DNA of 64,000 bases, from NCBI GenBank assembly GCA_036378175.1, contig DASUWY010000071.1, positions 1-64,000 on the forward strand, written 5' to 3'. Source of the stretch: Thermoleophilaceae bacterium. GTDB taxonomy: Bacteria; Actinomycetota; Thermoleophilia; Solirubrobacterales; Thermoleophilaceae. The notes beneath the pieces are model-generated. The model made no database searches and was not told the origin of the DNA. It saw nothing but the letters and a program-made list of their open reading frames with translations. Shown here in pieces: positions 24,076 through 33,983 of this stretch. The number at the start of each line of letters is the position of its first letter. The first letter of the stretch is position 1. The translations under genes were made by a program, and so were the position numbers.

Positions 24076-25077
24076 CAACTGCCGCACCTGGCGGGCGATC
24101 TCGAGGTCCTCGCGCGCGGGGATTACGAGCACGTGGTCGGGCGGCACCCCAAGGAAGCCGAGGCCCGAGCAGGCCAGCTCCCGCACCCGCGCCGAGTTCT
24201 CCCCAACGCCGCCCGTGAACACGAGCGCATCGACCCCGCCGAGCGAGGCGGCCATCGCGGCAATTCCCGCCCGCAGCCGGTGCACGTAGACCTCGAGCGC
24301 CAGTCGCGCCCGCTCGTCGTCGCGCTCCAGCACCTCGCGCATGTCCGCGGTTCCCGCCAGCCCCAGCAGCCCCGACTCGTGTTCAAGAGCGGCGGCCATC
24401 TCCGGCTCTGTCATGCGGTCCCGCTCCAAGAGCCACAGCAGAAGCCCGGGGTCCACGCTGCCCGAGCGGGTGGCCATCACCAGGCCCTCGAGCGGCGTGA
24501 AGCCCATCGTTGTGTCGACCGAGCGGCCGTCGAGCACGGCGCAGAGTGACGCGCCGGCCCCCAGGTGGCAGGTGACGATCCGGGACGCGCCGACGACCAT
24601 CTCCGCCGCCCGCCGCGACGCGTACGCGTGCGACAGGCCGTGGAAGCCGTAGCGCCTCGCGCCGAAGCGCTCGCGCAGCGCCGCGGGGATCGCATACGTG
24701 TAGGCCGCCTCCGGGAGAGTTGAGTGGAACGCGGTGTCGAAGCACGCCACGGCCGGCACGTCCGGCAGAGCACGCGACACCGCGTCGAGCGCCGCAAGCG
24801 ACTTCGGCTGGTGAAGCGGGGCCAGGTCCACCAGCCCGCGCAGTTCGCGCAGCACCCCGTCGTCCACGCGCACCGCTTCGCGAAAAACGGTGCCGCCGTG
24901 CACCACCCGGTGTCCCACCACGTCCGCGTCGAGCCCGTCGAGCGCCGCCACCAGCGCGTCGTCGTCCACCTGGCTGTGAGGTGCGTCCAGGTCGCGCTCG
25001 GCCACGAGCTCGTCGTCGGCAGCGAGCAGCCGCAGCTTCACGCTGCTCGAGCCCGCGTTCACCACGAGCACGCGCAA
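24067..25077 (-). CDS. ackA: Acetate kinase (short form)
   Basis: A 336-residue acetate kinase, which converts acetyl phosphate and ADP to acetate and ATP. The conserved blocks are NAGSSSVKLRLL, GHRVVHGG, ACFDTAFH, YGFHGLSHAY, HLGAGASLC, DTTMGFTPLEGL, RSGSVDPG and FTGGVGENS. It is about 60 residues shorter than the common 400-residue form, mainly between the first motif and HRVVHGG. All catalytic motifs remain. The gene lies 4 bp downstream of phosphoketolase, whose acetyl-phosphate product it would use. Its stop codon is inside the family A hairpin. Confidence 0.95.
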   Translation of the reverse strand: MRVLVVNAGSSSVKLRLLAADDELVAERDLDAPHSQVDDDALVAALDGLDADVVGHRVVHGGTVFREAVRVDDGVLRELRGLVDLAPLHQPKSLAALDAVSRALPDVPAVACFDTAFHSTLPEAAYTYAIPAALRERFGARRYGFHGLSHAYASRRAAEMVVGASRIVTCHLGAGASLCAVLDGRSVDTTMGFTPLEGLVMATRSGSVDPGLLLWLLERDRMTEPEMAAALEHESGLLGLAGTADMREVLERDDERARLALEVYVHRLRAGIAAMAASLGGVDALVFTGGVGENSARVRELACSGLGFLGVPPDHVLVIPAREDLEIARQVRQLPN

Positions 25078-25081
25078 GGCG

Positions 25082-27475
25082 TTACGCGCGCGAGCCGCGC
25101 TGGGCGTCGGTGGCGGCCTCCGGGGGCACGCCGTCGAACGGCCACACCCAGTCGCGCACGTCGGGTGCGTCGTCGCCCACCTCGCGCGTATAGGCGCGCT
25201 TCTCGAGCCGTGTGTCCACCATGCGCTGGCGCACGTGGGCCGCGCGCGTGCCGAGCTGAGGCACGCGATCGATCACGTCGATCACGAGGTGGAAGCGGTC
25301 CATGTCATTGAGCATGACCATGTCGAAGGGCGTGGTGGTGGTGCCCTCCTCCTTGTAGCCGCGCACGTGCAGGTTGCTGTGGTTGGTGCGCCGGTAGGTG
25401 AGCCTGTGGATCAGCCACGGGTAGCCGTGGTAGGCGAAGATCACCGGCTTGTCCGGCGTGAACAGAGCGTCGAAGTGCGAGTCGGACATCCCGTGTGGGT
25501 GCTCGCTGTCCGGCTGCAGGCGCATCAGGTCCACCACGTTCACCACGCGCACGCGCAGCTCCGGGAAGCACTCGCGCAGCATCGCCGCGGCCGCCACCGT
25601 CTCAAGGGTGGGAATGTCGCCGGCGCAGGCGAGCACCACGTCCGGCTCGTCGCCCTCGTCCGTCGAGGCCCAGTCCCAGATGCCGATCCCGCGCGTGCAG
25701 TGCGCCACCGCCTGCTCCATCGTCAGATAGTCGAGCGCCGGCTGCTTGCCGGCCACGATCACGTTCACGTAGTTGCGGCTGCGCAGACAGTGATCCGCCA
25801 CCGACAAGAGGCAGTTCGCGTCCGGCGGCAGGTACACGCGCACGATCTCGGCCTTCTTGTTCACCACGTGGTCGATGAAGCCGGGGTCCTGGTGGGAGAA
25901 CCCGTTGTGGTCCTGCCGCCACACGTGCGAGCTGAGCAGGTAGTTGAGCGAGGCGATCGGCCGCCGCCAGGGAATGTCGCGCGTGACCTTCAGCCACTTG
26001 GCGTGCTGGTTGAACATCGAGTCGACGATGTGGATGAACGCCTCGTAGCAGTTGAAGAGACCGTGCCGGCCGGTGAGGAGGTAGCCCTCGAGCCAGCCCT
26101 GGCACATGTGCTCGCTGAGCACCTCCATCACGCGCCCCTCGGGTGCCAGGTGGTCGTCCGTCGGCAGCGTCTCCGCGTCCCACTGGCGGTTGGTGGCGTC
26201 GAACACCGCGTTCAGCCGATTCGACGCCGTCTCGTCGGGGCCGAAGATGCGGAAGTGGTCGCCGTTCATGCGCACCACGTCGCGCAGGAACTGGCCCAGC
26301 ACGCGTGTGGCCTCGCTGGAGGTGCGGGCGGGCGCCGGCACGTCCACCGCGTACTTCCTGAAGTCCGGCAGCTCGAGCCCGCGCAGCAGGAGGCCGCCGT
26401 TGGCGGACGGGTTGGCGCCCATGCGCCGCTCGCCCTCAGGGGCTAGTGCCGCGAGCTCGGGCTTCAAAGCGCCGTCCTCCTCGAACAGCTCCTCCGGCCG
26501 GTAGCTCTTCATCCAGCGCTCGAGCTCTGCAAGATGGTCGGGCCGGTCGGCAAGCGCAGCCAGCGGAACCTGGTGCGCGCGCCACGTTCCTTCAACCGGC
26601 ACGCCGTCCACTTCCTTCGGCCCGGTCCAGCCCTTCGGCGTGACGAGCACGATCATCGGCCAGCGGGGACGCTCGATCGGGCCACCCGAGCGGGCGCGCT
26701 CCTGGATCTGGCGGATCTCGTCGAGCACCTCGTCGAGCACGGCGGCCATGCGCTCGTGCACCTCCATTGGCTCAGAGCCCTCCACATACACGGGGCGGTG
26801 GCCGTAGCCCTCCAGCAGAGCCGTGAGCTCCTCGCGCGGGATGCGGGCGAGCACCGTGGGGTTGGCGATCTTGTAGCCGTTCAGGTGCAGCACCGGGAGC
26901 ACGGCGCCGTCGGTGGCAGGGTCGAGGAACTTGTTGGAGTGCCAGCTGGCGGCGAGCGGGCCCGTCTCCGCCTCGCCGTCGCCCACCACGCAGCACACGA
27001 GCAGGTCGGGGTTGTCGAATGCGGCGCCGTACGCGTGCACCAGCGCGTAGCCAAGCTCGCCGCCCTCGTGGATCGAACCTGGGGTCTCCGGCGCCACGTG
27101 GCTCGGAATGCCGCCTGGGAACGAGAACTGGCGAAACAGCCGCCGCAGCCCCTCCTCGTCATGGCCGATCGTGGGATAGACCTCGGTGTAGGTGCCCTCG
27201 AGATATGTGTTGGCCACGAGCCCGGGCCCTCCATGTCCGGGGCCCGTCACGAAGATCGCGCTGAGGTCGCGCTGCTTGATCGCGCGGTTCATGTGGGCGT
27301 ACACGAGGTTGAGCCCGGGCGTGGTGCCCCAGTGCCCGAGCAGGCGCGGCTTCACGTGCCCGATCTCGAGCGGGCGGCGCAGCAGCGGGTTGTCGAGCAG
27401 GTAGATCTGCCCCACCGACAGGTAGTTCGCGGCGCGCCAGTAGGCGTCGAGCAGCTCAAGTTCTTCGCGCGTCAT
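25082..27475 (-). CDS. xfp: Xylulose-5-phosphate/fructose-6-phosphate phosphoketolase
   Basis: A 797-residue TPP-dependent phosphoketolase, which cleaves xylulose 5-phosphate and/or fructose 6-phosphate with phosphate to give acetyl phosphate. Recognisable motifs are GTTPGLN near the N-terminus, [40 protein letters not shown] and the TPP/Mg motif [15 protein letters not shown]. The transketolase-like C-terminal half has [20 protein letters not shown]. The length fits the family. It starts 4 bp inside the end of the CDF transporter gene and is followed after 4 bp by ackA. The operon supplies ATP and acetate from sugar phosphates, bypassing lower glycolysis. Confidence 0.97.
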   Translation of the reverse strand: MTREELELLDAYWRAANYLSVGQIYLLDNPLLRRPLEIGHVKPRLLGHWGTTPGLNLVYAHMNRAIKQRDLSAIFVTGPGHGGPGLVANTYLEGTYTEVYPTIGHDEEGLRRLFRQFSFPGGIPSHVAPETPGSIHEGGELGYALVHAYGAAFDNPDLLVCCVVGDGEAETGPLAASWHSNKFLDPATDGAVLPVLHLNGYKIANPTVLARIPREELTALLEGYGHRPVYVEGSEPMEVHERMAAVLDEVLDEIRQIQERARSGGPIERPRWPMIVLVTPKGWTGPKEVDGVPVEGTWRAHQVPLAALADRPDHLAELERWMKSYRPEELFEEDGALKPELAALAPEGERRMGANPSANGGLLLRGLELPDFRKYAVDVPAPARTSSEATRVLGQFLRDVVRMNGDHFRIFGPDETASNRLNAVFDATNRQWDAETLPTDDHLAPEGRVMEVLSEHMCQGWLEGYLLTGRHGLFNCYEAFIHIVDSMFNQHAKWLKVTRDIPWRRPIASLNYLLSSHVWRQDHNGFSHQDPGFIDHVVNKKAEIVRVYLPPDANCLLSVADHCLRSRNYVNVIVAGKQPALDYLTMEQAVAHCTRGIGIWDWASTDEGDEPDVVLACAGDIPTLETVAAAAMLRECFPELRVRVVNVVDLMRLQPDSEHPHGMSDSHFDALFTPDKPVIFAYHGYPWLIHRLTYRRTNHSNLHVRGYKEEGTTTTPFDMVMLNDMDRFHLVIDVIDRVPQLGTRAAHVRQRMVDTRLEKRAYTREVGDDAPDVRDWVWPFDGVPPEAATDAQRGSRA

Positions 27476-28176
27476 GCGGCCTCCTCGCGGATCTCCTCGC
27501 GCACCGTTACCCAGGACTCCCAGGTGATGCGCAGGATCGCGATCGTGATTGCCAGGCCGATCAGCGGATCTGCCACCGTCGCACCGAGCGCCACCGCCCC
27601 CGCGGTGACCACCACGGCGGCCGACACCAGCGCGTCCGCCCGCGCGTGCGCGCCGTCCGCGATCAGCGCGGCGCTGCCGAGCCGCCTTCCCGCGCGGGTG
27701 CGCACGAGCGCGGCCACGTAGTTCCCGGCCACTCCAACCGCGCCCGCTATGGCGAGCGCCACCAGGTGGTCGGGCGCGCTGGGGTGGATCAGGCGGCGCA
27801 CTGCTTCCACTCCGGCCACCACCGCACTGATGAAGATCGCGCCCACCACGCCCAGCCCGGCATACGCCTCGGCCCTGCGGCTGTGCATCAGGAACGCGAT
27901 GCCGAGCGGAATCGCGGTGAGGGCGTCACCCGCGTTGTGGATCAGGTCAGCGAGCAGTGCGACGCTGCCGGACGCCACGAACACCACGGCCTGCACGGCG
28001 GCCGTGACGCCGAGCACAGCCAGCGAGACGCCCACGGCGCGGAGTCCGGCGCGCGAGCGCTTGATCGACTCATCCACGAGCCCGTGCGTGTGGTCATGCC
28101 CGTGGGCGTGGTCATGCCCGTGCGAATGGGAATGGCCGTGGGTGTGTTCATGCTTCGCGTGTACGTGCTTCTCCAC
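27472..28176 (-). CDS. Cation diffusion facilitator family transporter
   Basis: A 234-residue CDF metal:proton antiporter. The N-terminus is a His-rich loop ([19 protein letters not shown]) that probably binds zinc or a similar ion. About six hydrophobic helices follow, with the metal-site motifs [11 protein letters not shown] and [11 protein letters not shown] in helices 2 and 5. The C-terminal cytoplasmic domain found in longer CDF proteins is very short. I chose GTG at 28176; a long upstream open frame to 29520 is only the antisense of the next gene. It is translationally coupled to the phosphoketolase gene, an unusual pairing. Confidence 0.88.
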   Translation of the reverse strand: MEKHVHAKHEHTHGHSHSHGHDHAHGHDHTHGLVDESIKRSRAGLRAVGVSLAVLGVTAAVQAVVFVASGSVALLADLIHNAGDALTAIPLGIAFLMHSRRAEAYAGLGVVGAIFISAVVAGVEAVRRLIHPSAPDHLVALAIAGAVGVAGNYVAALVRTRAGRRLGSAALIADGAHARADALVSAAVVVTAGAVALGATVADPLIGLAITIAILRITWESWVTVREEIREEAA

Positions 28177-28233
28177 GGCCGCCGATGGTACGCACGTGGG
28201 CGATTCCCGGATGCTCAGGACATACTCAGGGCA

Positions 28234-30651
28234 GTGCGGACTCGGCGCCTGATCGTGGCGATTGGAGCTTTCGCGGCCTTCGCCACGCCGGGGGTCGCGC
28301 TGGCGCGTGCGCCCGTGCGCAGCCCATTGGACACCCGCCCGCGTGAGACGGCTCCTCTCGAGCGCGCCAAGCAACGAGCCGACAGGGTGCTGCCGCCCGC
28401 GTCGCGGAACGCGTCTCCGGCGCCGCGCACCCAGCTCTTCAGCGGTGTGCAGTTCGACGGCCTGTCCTCCACCTCCAACGCCGCCTGGGCGGGCTACACG
28501 CCGCCGGATCCCACCGGTTCGGTGGGTCCCGCGAATTACGTCGAGATCGTGAATTCGATGATCGCCGTCTATGACAAAACGGGCGCGCCGCAGGGGAGCC
28601 CGGCCGATCTGCAGACCTTCTTCATCAACAACGGCCTGCCGCTCGCGCAGGGCCACACGCACGATGACGCGGGCGACAGCGTGTTCGACGTGCAGGTGCA
28701 GTGGGATGGCGCGTCCGACCGCTGGCTGGTGGCCGCCGCAGACGTTGCGCAGCCGGCCGACAGCTCCCATTCCGGCCTGGCGTCGCTCGTCTACGGCTTT
28801 TCGAAGACCGCCGACCCAACCGGGCAGTGGTGCGTGTACCAGACCACTCCCGCCGCGCCGTTCGAGGACTACCCGAAGCTCGGCCACGATGGCACGCACC
28901 TGATGATCGGCACGAACGAGTTCGCCGACAGCTCGGACGCGAGCCCGTTCCTGGGCGCGCAGCTGTGGACGGCGCCCACTCCTGACGCCACACCGATCGC
29001 CGACAGCACGCCTGTCCCCGATGACTGCCCGGCCGCCCCAGCCACCGGCCATCCTCTGACAGGCGCCTTCACACCCGTGCCCGTGAATGTCGCCGACGCC
29101 ACGTCCTCGACCACCGGCTACGTGGTGGCCACCACGGGAGGCGGCACGCAGAACTCGATCAAGCTCTACTCGGTAGACGCGAGCGCGAACGTCAGCGGCC
29201 CGAGCTCGATTCCAGTGAGCAGCTGGTCGCCGCCGCCGAACGTGCAGCAGCCCGGCACCACGAGCACGCTCGATTCCCAGGACGGCCGCCTGACACAGGC
29301 CGTGGCCGTGAACGGCGACATCTGGACGCAGCACAGCGTCCGCAGCGCGGACGGGAAGCGGGCCGAGGTGCGCTGGTACGAGCTCGACGGCACGGCGAAG
29401 ACCAAGCTTCAGCAGGGCTCCATCACGGACCCCTCCAACTCGGTGTTCAACCCCGCGGTGTCGCCCGCGATGGACGGCACGGATGCGGGCATTCAGTACA
29501 ACGTGGGCGGCGCCTTCCACCTCGTGGAGGTGCGATCCCAGACCCGCGATGCGGCCACCGCCGCGGACACGATGGTGAACGAGCTGCGCGTGGGCGGCCC
29601 GAGCGCGGCCATCGACAACGACTTCACCTGCGCCCAGGGTCCGAGCTGCCGCTGGGGCGACTACTCAGGGATGAGCCCCGACCCCGACCCGTCCAACACC
29701 CACACGGTGTGGGGTACCAACCAGCTGAACGGCTCGATCCAGCCGAACAACGACCCGTCCTGGATCACGCGCAACTTCGCCGTGCAATTCAGCAGCGCAG
29801 ACCCGGCACCTGACACCACGGTGGACGGCTTCCCGTTCACCACGCCAAGCCCCACGCCCGCCTTCAACTTCGCCTCGAGCGAGACCGGCTCCACGTTCCG
29901 CTGCTCGATCGACGGCGGCGCCTCCGCGGCGTGCGCGCCGGGACAGCCGTTCGGCGGGCCGCTCGGCAACGGCGCGCACACGTTCAGCGCACAGGCTGTG
30001 GACGCGTCGGGCCAGCCGGACCCCACCCCGGCGCAGGGCACCTTCACGGTCGCGGCAGCGCTGCCGGACACGGCAATCGACTCCGGTCCGCCCGCCAGCG
30101 GCAACGTCCGTACCGCCGCCTTCTCCTTCCATTCGAGCAAGGCGGGCTCCACGTTCCAGTGCAGCCTCGACGGCAGCGCGTTCACGCCGTGCGGACCGCC
30201 GTTCACCACCGGCGTGCTGTCCATCGGGGCGCACGCGTTCGCCGTCCGGGCGGTGGACGCGCAGGGGAACACCGATCCCACGCCCGCGGCCAGCTCGTTC
30301 AAGGTGCTGCTCGCGCGCCCGAGGGCGCGCGTGCGCAGCCAGCGCGCGAGCCGCAGGGGCACGGTGGCGGTGAGAGTGACGTGCCCGGCGGTACGGGCTC
30401 AGCTGTGCGCCGGCAGCGTGGTGCTCACCTACAAGCTCACGGGCTCGCGGCGCACGATCAGGCTGGGAACCAAGCGACACTTCCGCGTGAGCTCGGGACA
30501 CACCGCGAACGTGCATGCGAAGCTGCGCCGATCCGCCGTCAAGCTGCTGCGCCAGAAGAAGCGCCTGCGGGTGATCGCGACGGTCACCTTCACCGCGCCG
30601 TCAACGCGGACCACGAAGGCCTTCAGGCTGTCCGCGCCCCGAAAAAGCTGA
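28234..30651 (+). CDS. Large secreted protein with C-terminal Ig-like repeats
   Basis: An 805-residue exported protein. A GTG start at 28234 is followed by a signal peptide (RTRRLIVAIGAFAAFATPG-VALA). The main part (about residues 70-520) looks like a beta-rich, possibly propeller-like domain with WAGYTPPDPTGSVGP, TFFINNGL and WGDYSGMSPDPDPSN; I do not assign a function to it. Two Ig-like repeats follow, starting PDTTVDGFPF and PDTAIDSGPP. Each has the F(R/Q)CS-(I/L)DG core with paired cysteines. The tail is basic. Such repeats are common in exported proteins of Solirubrobacterales-like actinobacteria. The 3' end overlaps the convergent hydrolase gene by 29 bp. Confidence 0.85.
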   Translation: MRTRRLIVAIGAFAAFATPGVALARAPVRSPLDTRPRETAPLERAKQRADRVLPPASRNASPAPRTQLFSGVQFDGLSSTSNAAWAGYTPPDPTGSVGPANYVEIVNSMIAVYDKTGAPQGSPADLQTFFINNGLPLAQGHTHDDAGDSVFDVQVQWDGASDRWLVAAADVAQPADSSHSGLASLVYGFSKTADPTGQWCVYQTTPAAPFEDYPKLGHDGTHLMIGTNEFADSSDASPFLGAQLWTAPTPDATPIADSTPVPDDCPAAPATGHPLTGAFTPVPVNVADATSSTTGYVVATTGGGTQNSIKLYSVDASANVSGPSSIPVSSWSPPPNVQQPGTTSTLDSQDGRLTQAVAVNGDIWTQHSVRSADGKRAEVRWYELDGTAKTKLQQGSITDPSNSVFNPAVSPAMDGTDAGIQYNVGGAFHLVEVRSQTRDAATAADTMVNELRVGGPSAAIDNDFTCAQGPSCRWGDYSGMSPDPDPSNTHTVWGTNQLNGSIQPNNDPSWITRNFAVQFSSADPAPDTTVDGFPFTTPSPTPAFNFASSETGSTFRCSIDGGASAACAPGQPFGGPLGNGAHTFSAQAVDASGQPDPTPAQGTFTVAAALPDTAIDSGPPASGNVRTAAFSFHSSKAGSTFQCSLDGSAFTPCGPPFTTGVLSIGAHAFAVRAVDAQGNTDPTPAASSFKVLLARPRARVRSQRASRRGTVAVRVTCPAVRAQLCAGSVVLTYKLTGSRRTIRLGTKRHFRVSSGHTANVHAKLRRSAVKLLRQKKRLRVIATVTFTAPSTRTTKAFRLSAPRKS

Positions 30652-31510
30652 GCGCCCGCTCGAGCACCAGATCCGGCCGCTCGTCCGCGATGAAGTGGCC
30701 CACGCCGTCCACGAGCTCCACCGTCAGGTCGTCCGCGTAGGGCTCGGTGCCCTGGAGCATGAACGGCTGGATCACCGGGTCGCCCGTGCCGTGCAGCCAC
30801 AGCGTCCGCGCGTGCAGGCGCTTGTCGCGGTAGCGGCCGCGCACCAGCTCGGCCAGCTCACGGGTCACGAAGGTGCGGTACGTCTGCACCGAGGCCCAGG
30901 CCCGCGCTCGCTCGGCGAACTGCCCGAGGAACACGCGCGTGTCCTGCTCGTCCCATGCCCGGCTGGATCCGCTGATGAGGTATGAGCGCTCCGCGGGCAG
31001 CCGCGCGAGCTGCCGCACGGCCACCTGCCCGAGCAGTGGCGCGGAGATCACCCACTGGTACCAGAAGCGGCGCATGTCCGGCAGGCGGCGGCCCTCGAGG
31101 CGCGGCCAGGGATGCGCGGTGTTCAAAGCCAGGTACTGCCTCACGAGGTCGGGCCGCTCGAGGCAGAGGATGAAGCCGGCCACGCCGCCCCAGTCGTGCG
31201 CGATCAGCCGCACGTCACGCACCTGCAGGGCATCGAGCAGCGCGGCGATGTCCGTGGCGAACTGGCTCTTCTCGTAGCCGCTGCGTGGCGCCTCCGACCA
31301 GCCGAAGCCCCGCAGGTCCGGACAGATCACGCGGTAGTGCTCGGCCAGGCCGGGCATGATCCCGCGCCACTCCCACCAGTTCTGCGGCCAGCCGTGAACG
31401 CACACCACCGGCTCCCCCGAGCCGGCCTCGGCCACGTGCAGCCGCACTCCGCCGGCGTCCACCCAGCGGTGCTCGACTCCGGGTAGCTCAGGCAGAGGTC
31501 GACTCGGCAT
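30623..31510 (-). CDS. Alpha/beta hydrolase (epoxide hydrolase / haloalkane dehalogenase-like)
   Basis: A 295-residue alpha/beta hydrolase. The oxyanion-hole motif is VCVHGWPQNWWEW. The nucleophile elbow LIAHDWGGVAGF carries Asp, as in epoxide hydrolases and haloalkane dehalogenases. The distal His is in VDGVGHFIADE. Two cap-domain tyrosines or tryptophans could bind epoxide or halide, but the substrate is not determined. The ATG at 31510 overlaps the end of the HAD gene by 23 bp, so the two are likely co-transcribed. Confidence 0.88.
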   Translation of the reverse strand: MPSRPLPELPGVEHRWVDAGGVRLHVAEAGSGEPVVCVHGWPQNWWEWRGIMPGLAEHYRVICPDLRGFGWSEAPRSGYEKSQFATDIAALLDALQVRDVRLIAHDWGGVAGFILCLERPDLVRQYLALNTAHPWPRLEGRRLPDMRRFWYQWVISAPLLGQVAVRQLARLPAERSYLISGSSRAWDEQDTRVFLGQFAERARAWASVQTYRTFVTRELAELVRGRYRDKRLHARTLWLHGTGDPVIQPFMLQGTEPYADDLTVELVDGVGHFIADERPDLVLERALSFFGARTA

Positions 31511-32174
31511 GGTCCGCCAGCCCCCACAGGTCGCGCCACTCGAAGTCCGGCTTCTCCTCGCCGGGAGCCGACTCCGCATGGCGGTTGATCCACGCCGTCT
31601 GGCACCCCAGCCGCTGGGCGGGTCCGATGTCGTACTTGAAGCCGAACGCCACGTGGAGGACCTCCGACGGCTCCACCTCAAACCGCTCCATCGCCCGCTG
31701 GAAGACCTCGTCCGCCGGCTTGTACGCGCTCACGTCCTCGGCCACCTGCACGTGATCGAACGGAACCTCCAGGTGACGCAGGCTGTGCTCGATGATGTCG
31801 CGGTCGGTGTTGGAGATGATCGCCAGCTTCATGCCGGCGTCGCGCACGCGCGTCAGGGCCGGACGCGTGTCGGGGAACGGCTGCCAGCTGCGCATCGAGC
31901 GCACCAGGCGCTCCGCGTCGTCGTCGCGCAGGGTGTAGCCGCGCTCGCCGGCCCAGGCGCGCAGGCTCTCGCCGAGGATCTGCTTGTACGGCTTGTACGG
32001 ACCGGTGACGAGCTCGAACTGAAGCTCCTCCCAGCGGTCGCGCAGCGCGCGTCCGTTGGGGGCATCGATATCGCCCTCGCGCAGAGCGATTTCGTGCAGG
32101 AACGCCGCCGCGCCGCCCTCCCAGTCGATGAGGGTGCCGTAGCAATCGAAGGTTGCGAGTCGCGCCCGGGGCAT
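31488..32174 (-). CDS. HAD-superfamily hydrolase (2-haloacid dehalogenase-like)
   Basis: A 228-residue HAD hydrolase. Motif I is FDCYGTLIDWEGG (nucleophile Asp near residue 9), motif II is IISNTDRD, and motif III/IV is FQRAM...HVAFGFKYDIGPAQ with the conserved aspartate. It resembles type II 2-haloacid dehalogenases, and the overlap with an epoxide hydrolase/haloalkane dehalogenase-type gene makes a haloorganic or phospho-substrate role plausible, though unproven. The ATG at 32174 is preferred over a TTG 24 bases further upstream. Confidence 0.88.
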   Translation of the reverse strand: MPRARLATFDCYGTLIDWEGGAAAFLHEIALREGDIDAPNGRALRDRWEELQFELVTGPYKPYKQILGESLRAWAGERGYTLRDDDAERLVRSMRSWQPFPDTRPALTRVRDAGMKLAIISNTDRDIIEHSLRHLEVPFDHVQVAEDVSAYKPADEVFQRAMERFEVEPSEVLHVAFGFKYDIGPAQRLGCQTAWINRHAESAPGEEKPDFEWRDLWGLADHAESTSA

Positions 32175-32200
32175 CGGGCTAGCCAGCCTACACTTCAAGT

Positions 32201-32634
32201 GTGTCTCTGATTGAGAAGGTGAAGTCCGATACCGCTGTGGCGCTCAAGTCCGGCGACAAGGAGCGCGTTCAGGCGCTGCGCCTGATCACGAACGAGCTCC
32301 AGAAGGCCGCCAAGGAGTCCTCCGATGGCGACGAGACGGCCGTGCTGCAGCGCGAGCGCAAGCGCCGCCTGGAGGCCGCGCAGGCGTACGCCGACGCCGG
32401 GCGCGACGACCTCGCCGAGGGCGAGCGGCGCGAGGCCGCGATCATCGAGGAGTACATGCCGGAGCAGCTCTCTGACGAGGAGCTGCACGCGATCGTGGGC
32501 GACGCCGTGGCCGAGTCCGGGGCGGACTCTCCAAAGGAGATGGGCAAGGTCATGTCGCTCGTGATGCCGAAGGTGCAGGGCCGCGCCGACGGCAAGCGCG
32601 TATCTGCCGTGGTCCGTGAGAAGCTAACTGCGTA

Positions 32635-32635
<1 letters not shown>
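32201..32635 (+). CDS. YqeY/GatB-like domain protein
   Basis: A 144-residue YqeY family protein, related to the tail domain of GatB and thought to influence tRNA amidation or other tRNA binding. Conserved parts are ALKSGDKERVQALRLITNEL near the N-terminus, EEYMPEQLSDEEL in the middle, and the C-terminal DGKRVSAVVREKL. The start is GTG at 32201. Its TAG stop shares a base with the GTG of phoH, so it heads the yqeY-phoH-ybeY-era unit. Confidence 0.93.
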
Positions 32636-33608
<973 letters not shown>

Positions 33609-33612
<4 letters not shown>

Positions 33613-33983
33613 GCATCGAGCTGGAAATCCACGGGAGCCGCTCGTCGAAGGTGCGGACGGCGGCTGAGGCGGCTCTGCACGCTGCGGGTGTGGAGGACGG
33701 GCATCTCGCCATCGCGTTCGTGGACGAGGACGAGATACGCGCGCTGAACCGCGACCATCGCGGCAAGGACGCGCCCACCGACGTGCTTTCGTTCCCGGTG
33801 GACGGCGCCGGCCCGATCGGCGGCGGTCCCAGAGAGCTTGGCGACGTGGTGATCTGCCGCGAGCACACGAGCGACGTGACCGAGGCCGTGGTGCACGGTG
33901 TGCTTCACCTGTGCGGCTATGACCACGAGACTGATGACGGCGAGATGCTCGAGCTTCAGGACAGGATCGTGAGAGACCTGTGA
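33609..33983 (+). CDS. ybeY: Endoribonuclease YbeY (probable CTG start)
   Basis: A 124-residue YbeY, a zinc-dependent RNase for rRNA maturation and ribosome quality control. The signature HGVLHLCGYDH gives the three zinc-binding His residues. NRDHRGKDAPTDVLSFP is the other family block. The expected first beta strand (SIELEIHG) is encoded only if translation starts at CTG 33609, which overlaps the phoH stop (CTGA). The next conventional start, GTG 33651, would remove that strand. The downstream era gene overlaps its stop codon. Confidence 0.9.

Noticed and set aside
27646-28233. Upstream extension of the secreted-protein frame
   Set aside because: It is antisense to the CDF gene, and the signal peptide begins exactly at GTG 28234.
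28177-29520. Upstream extension of the CDF transporter frame on the minus strand
   Set aside because: The extension lies entirely opposite the secreted-protein gene and has no membrane or domain features; GTG 28176 gives a natural CDF N-terminus.
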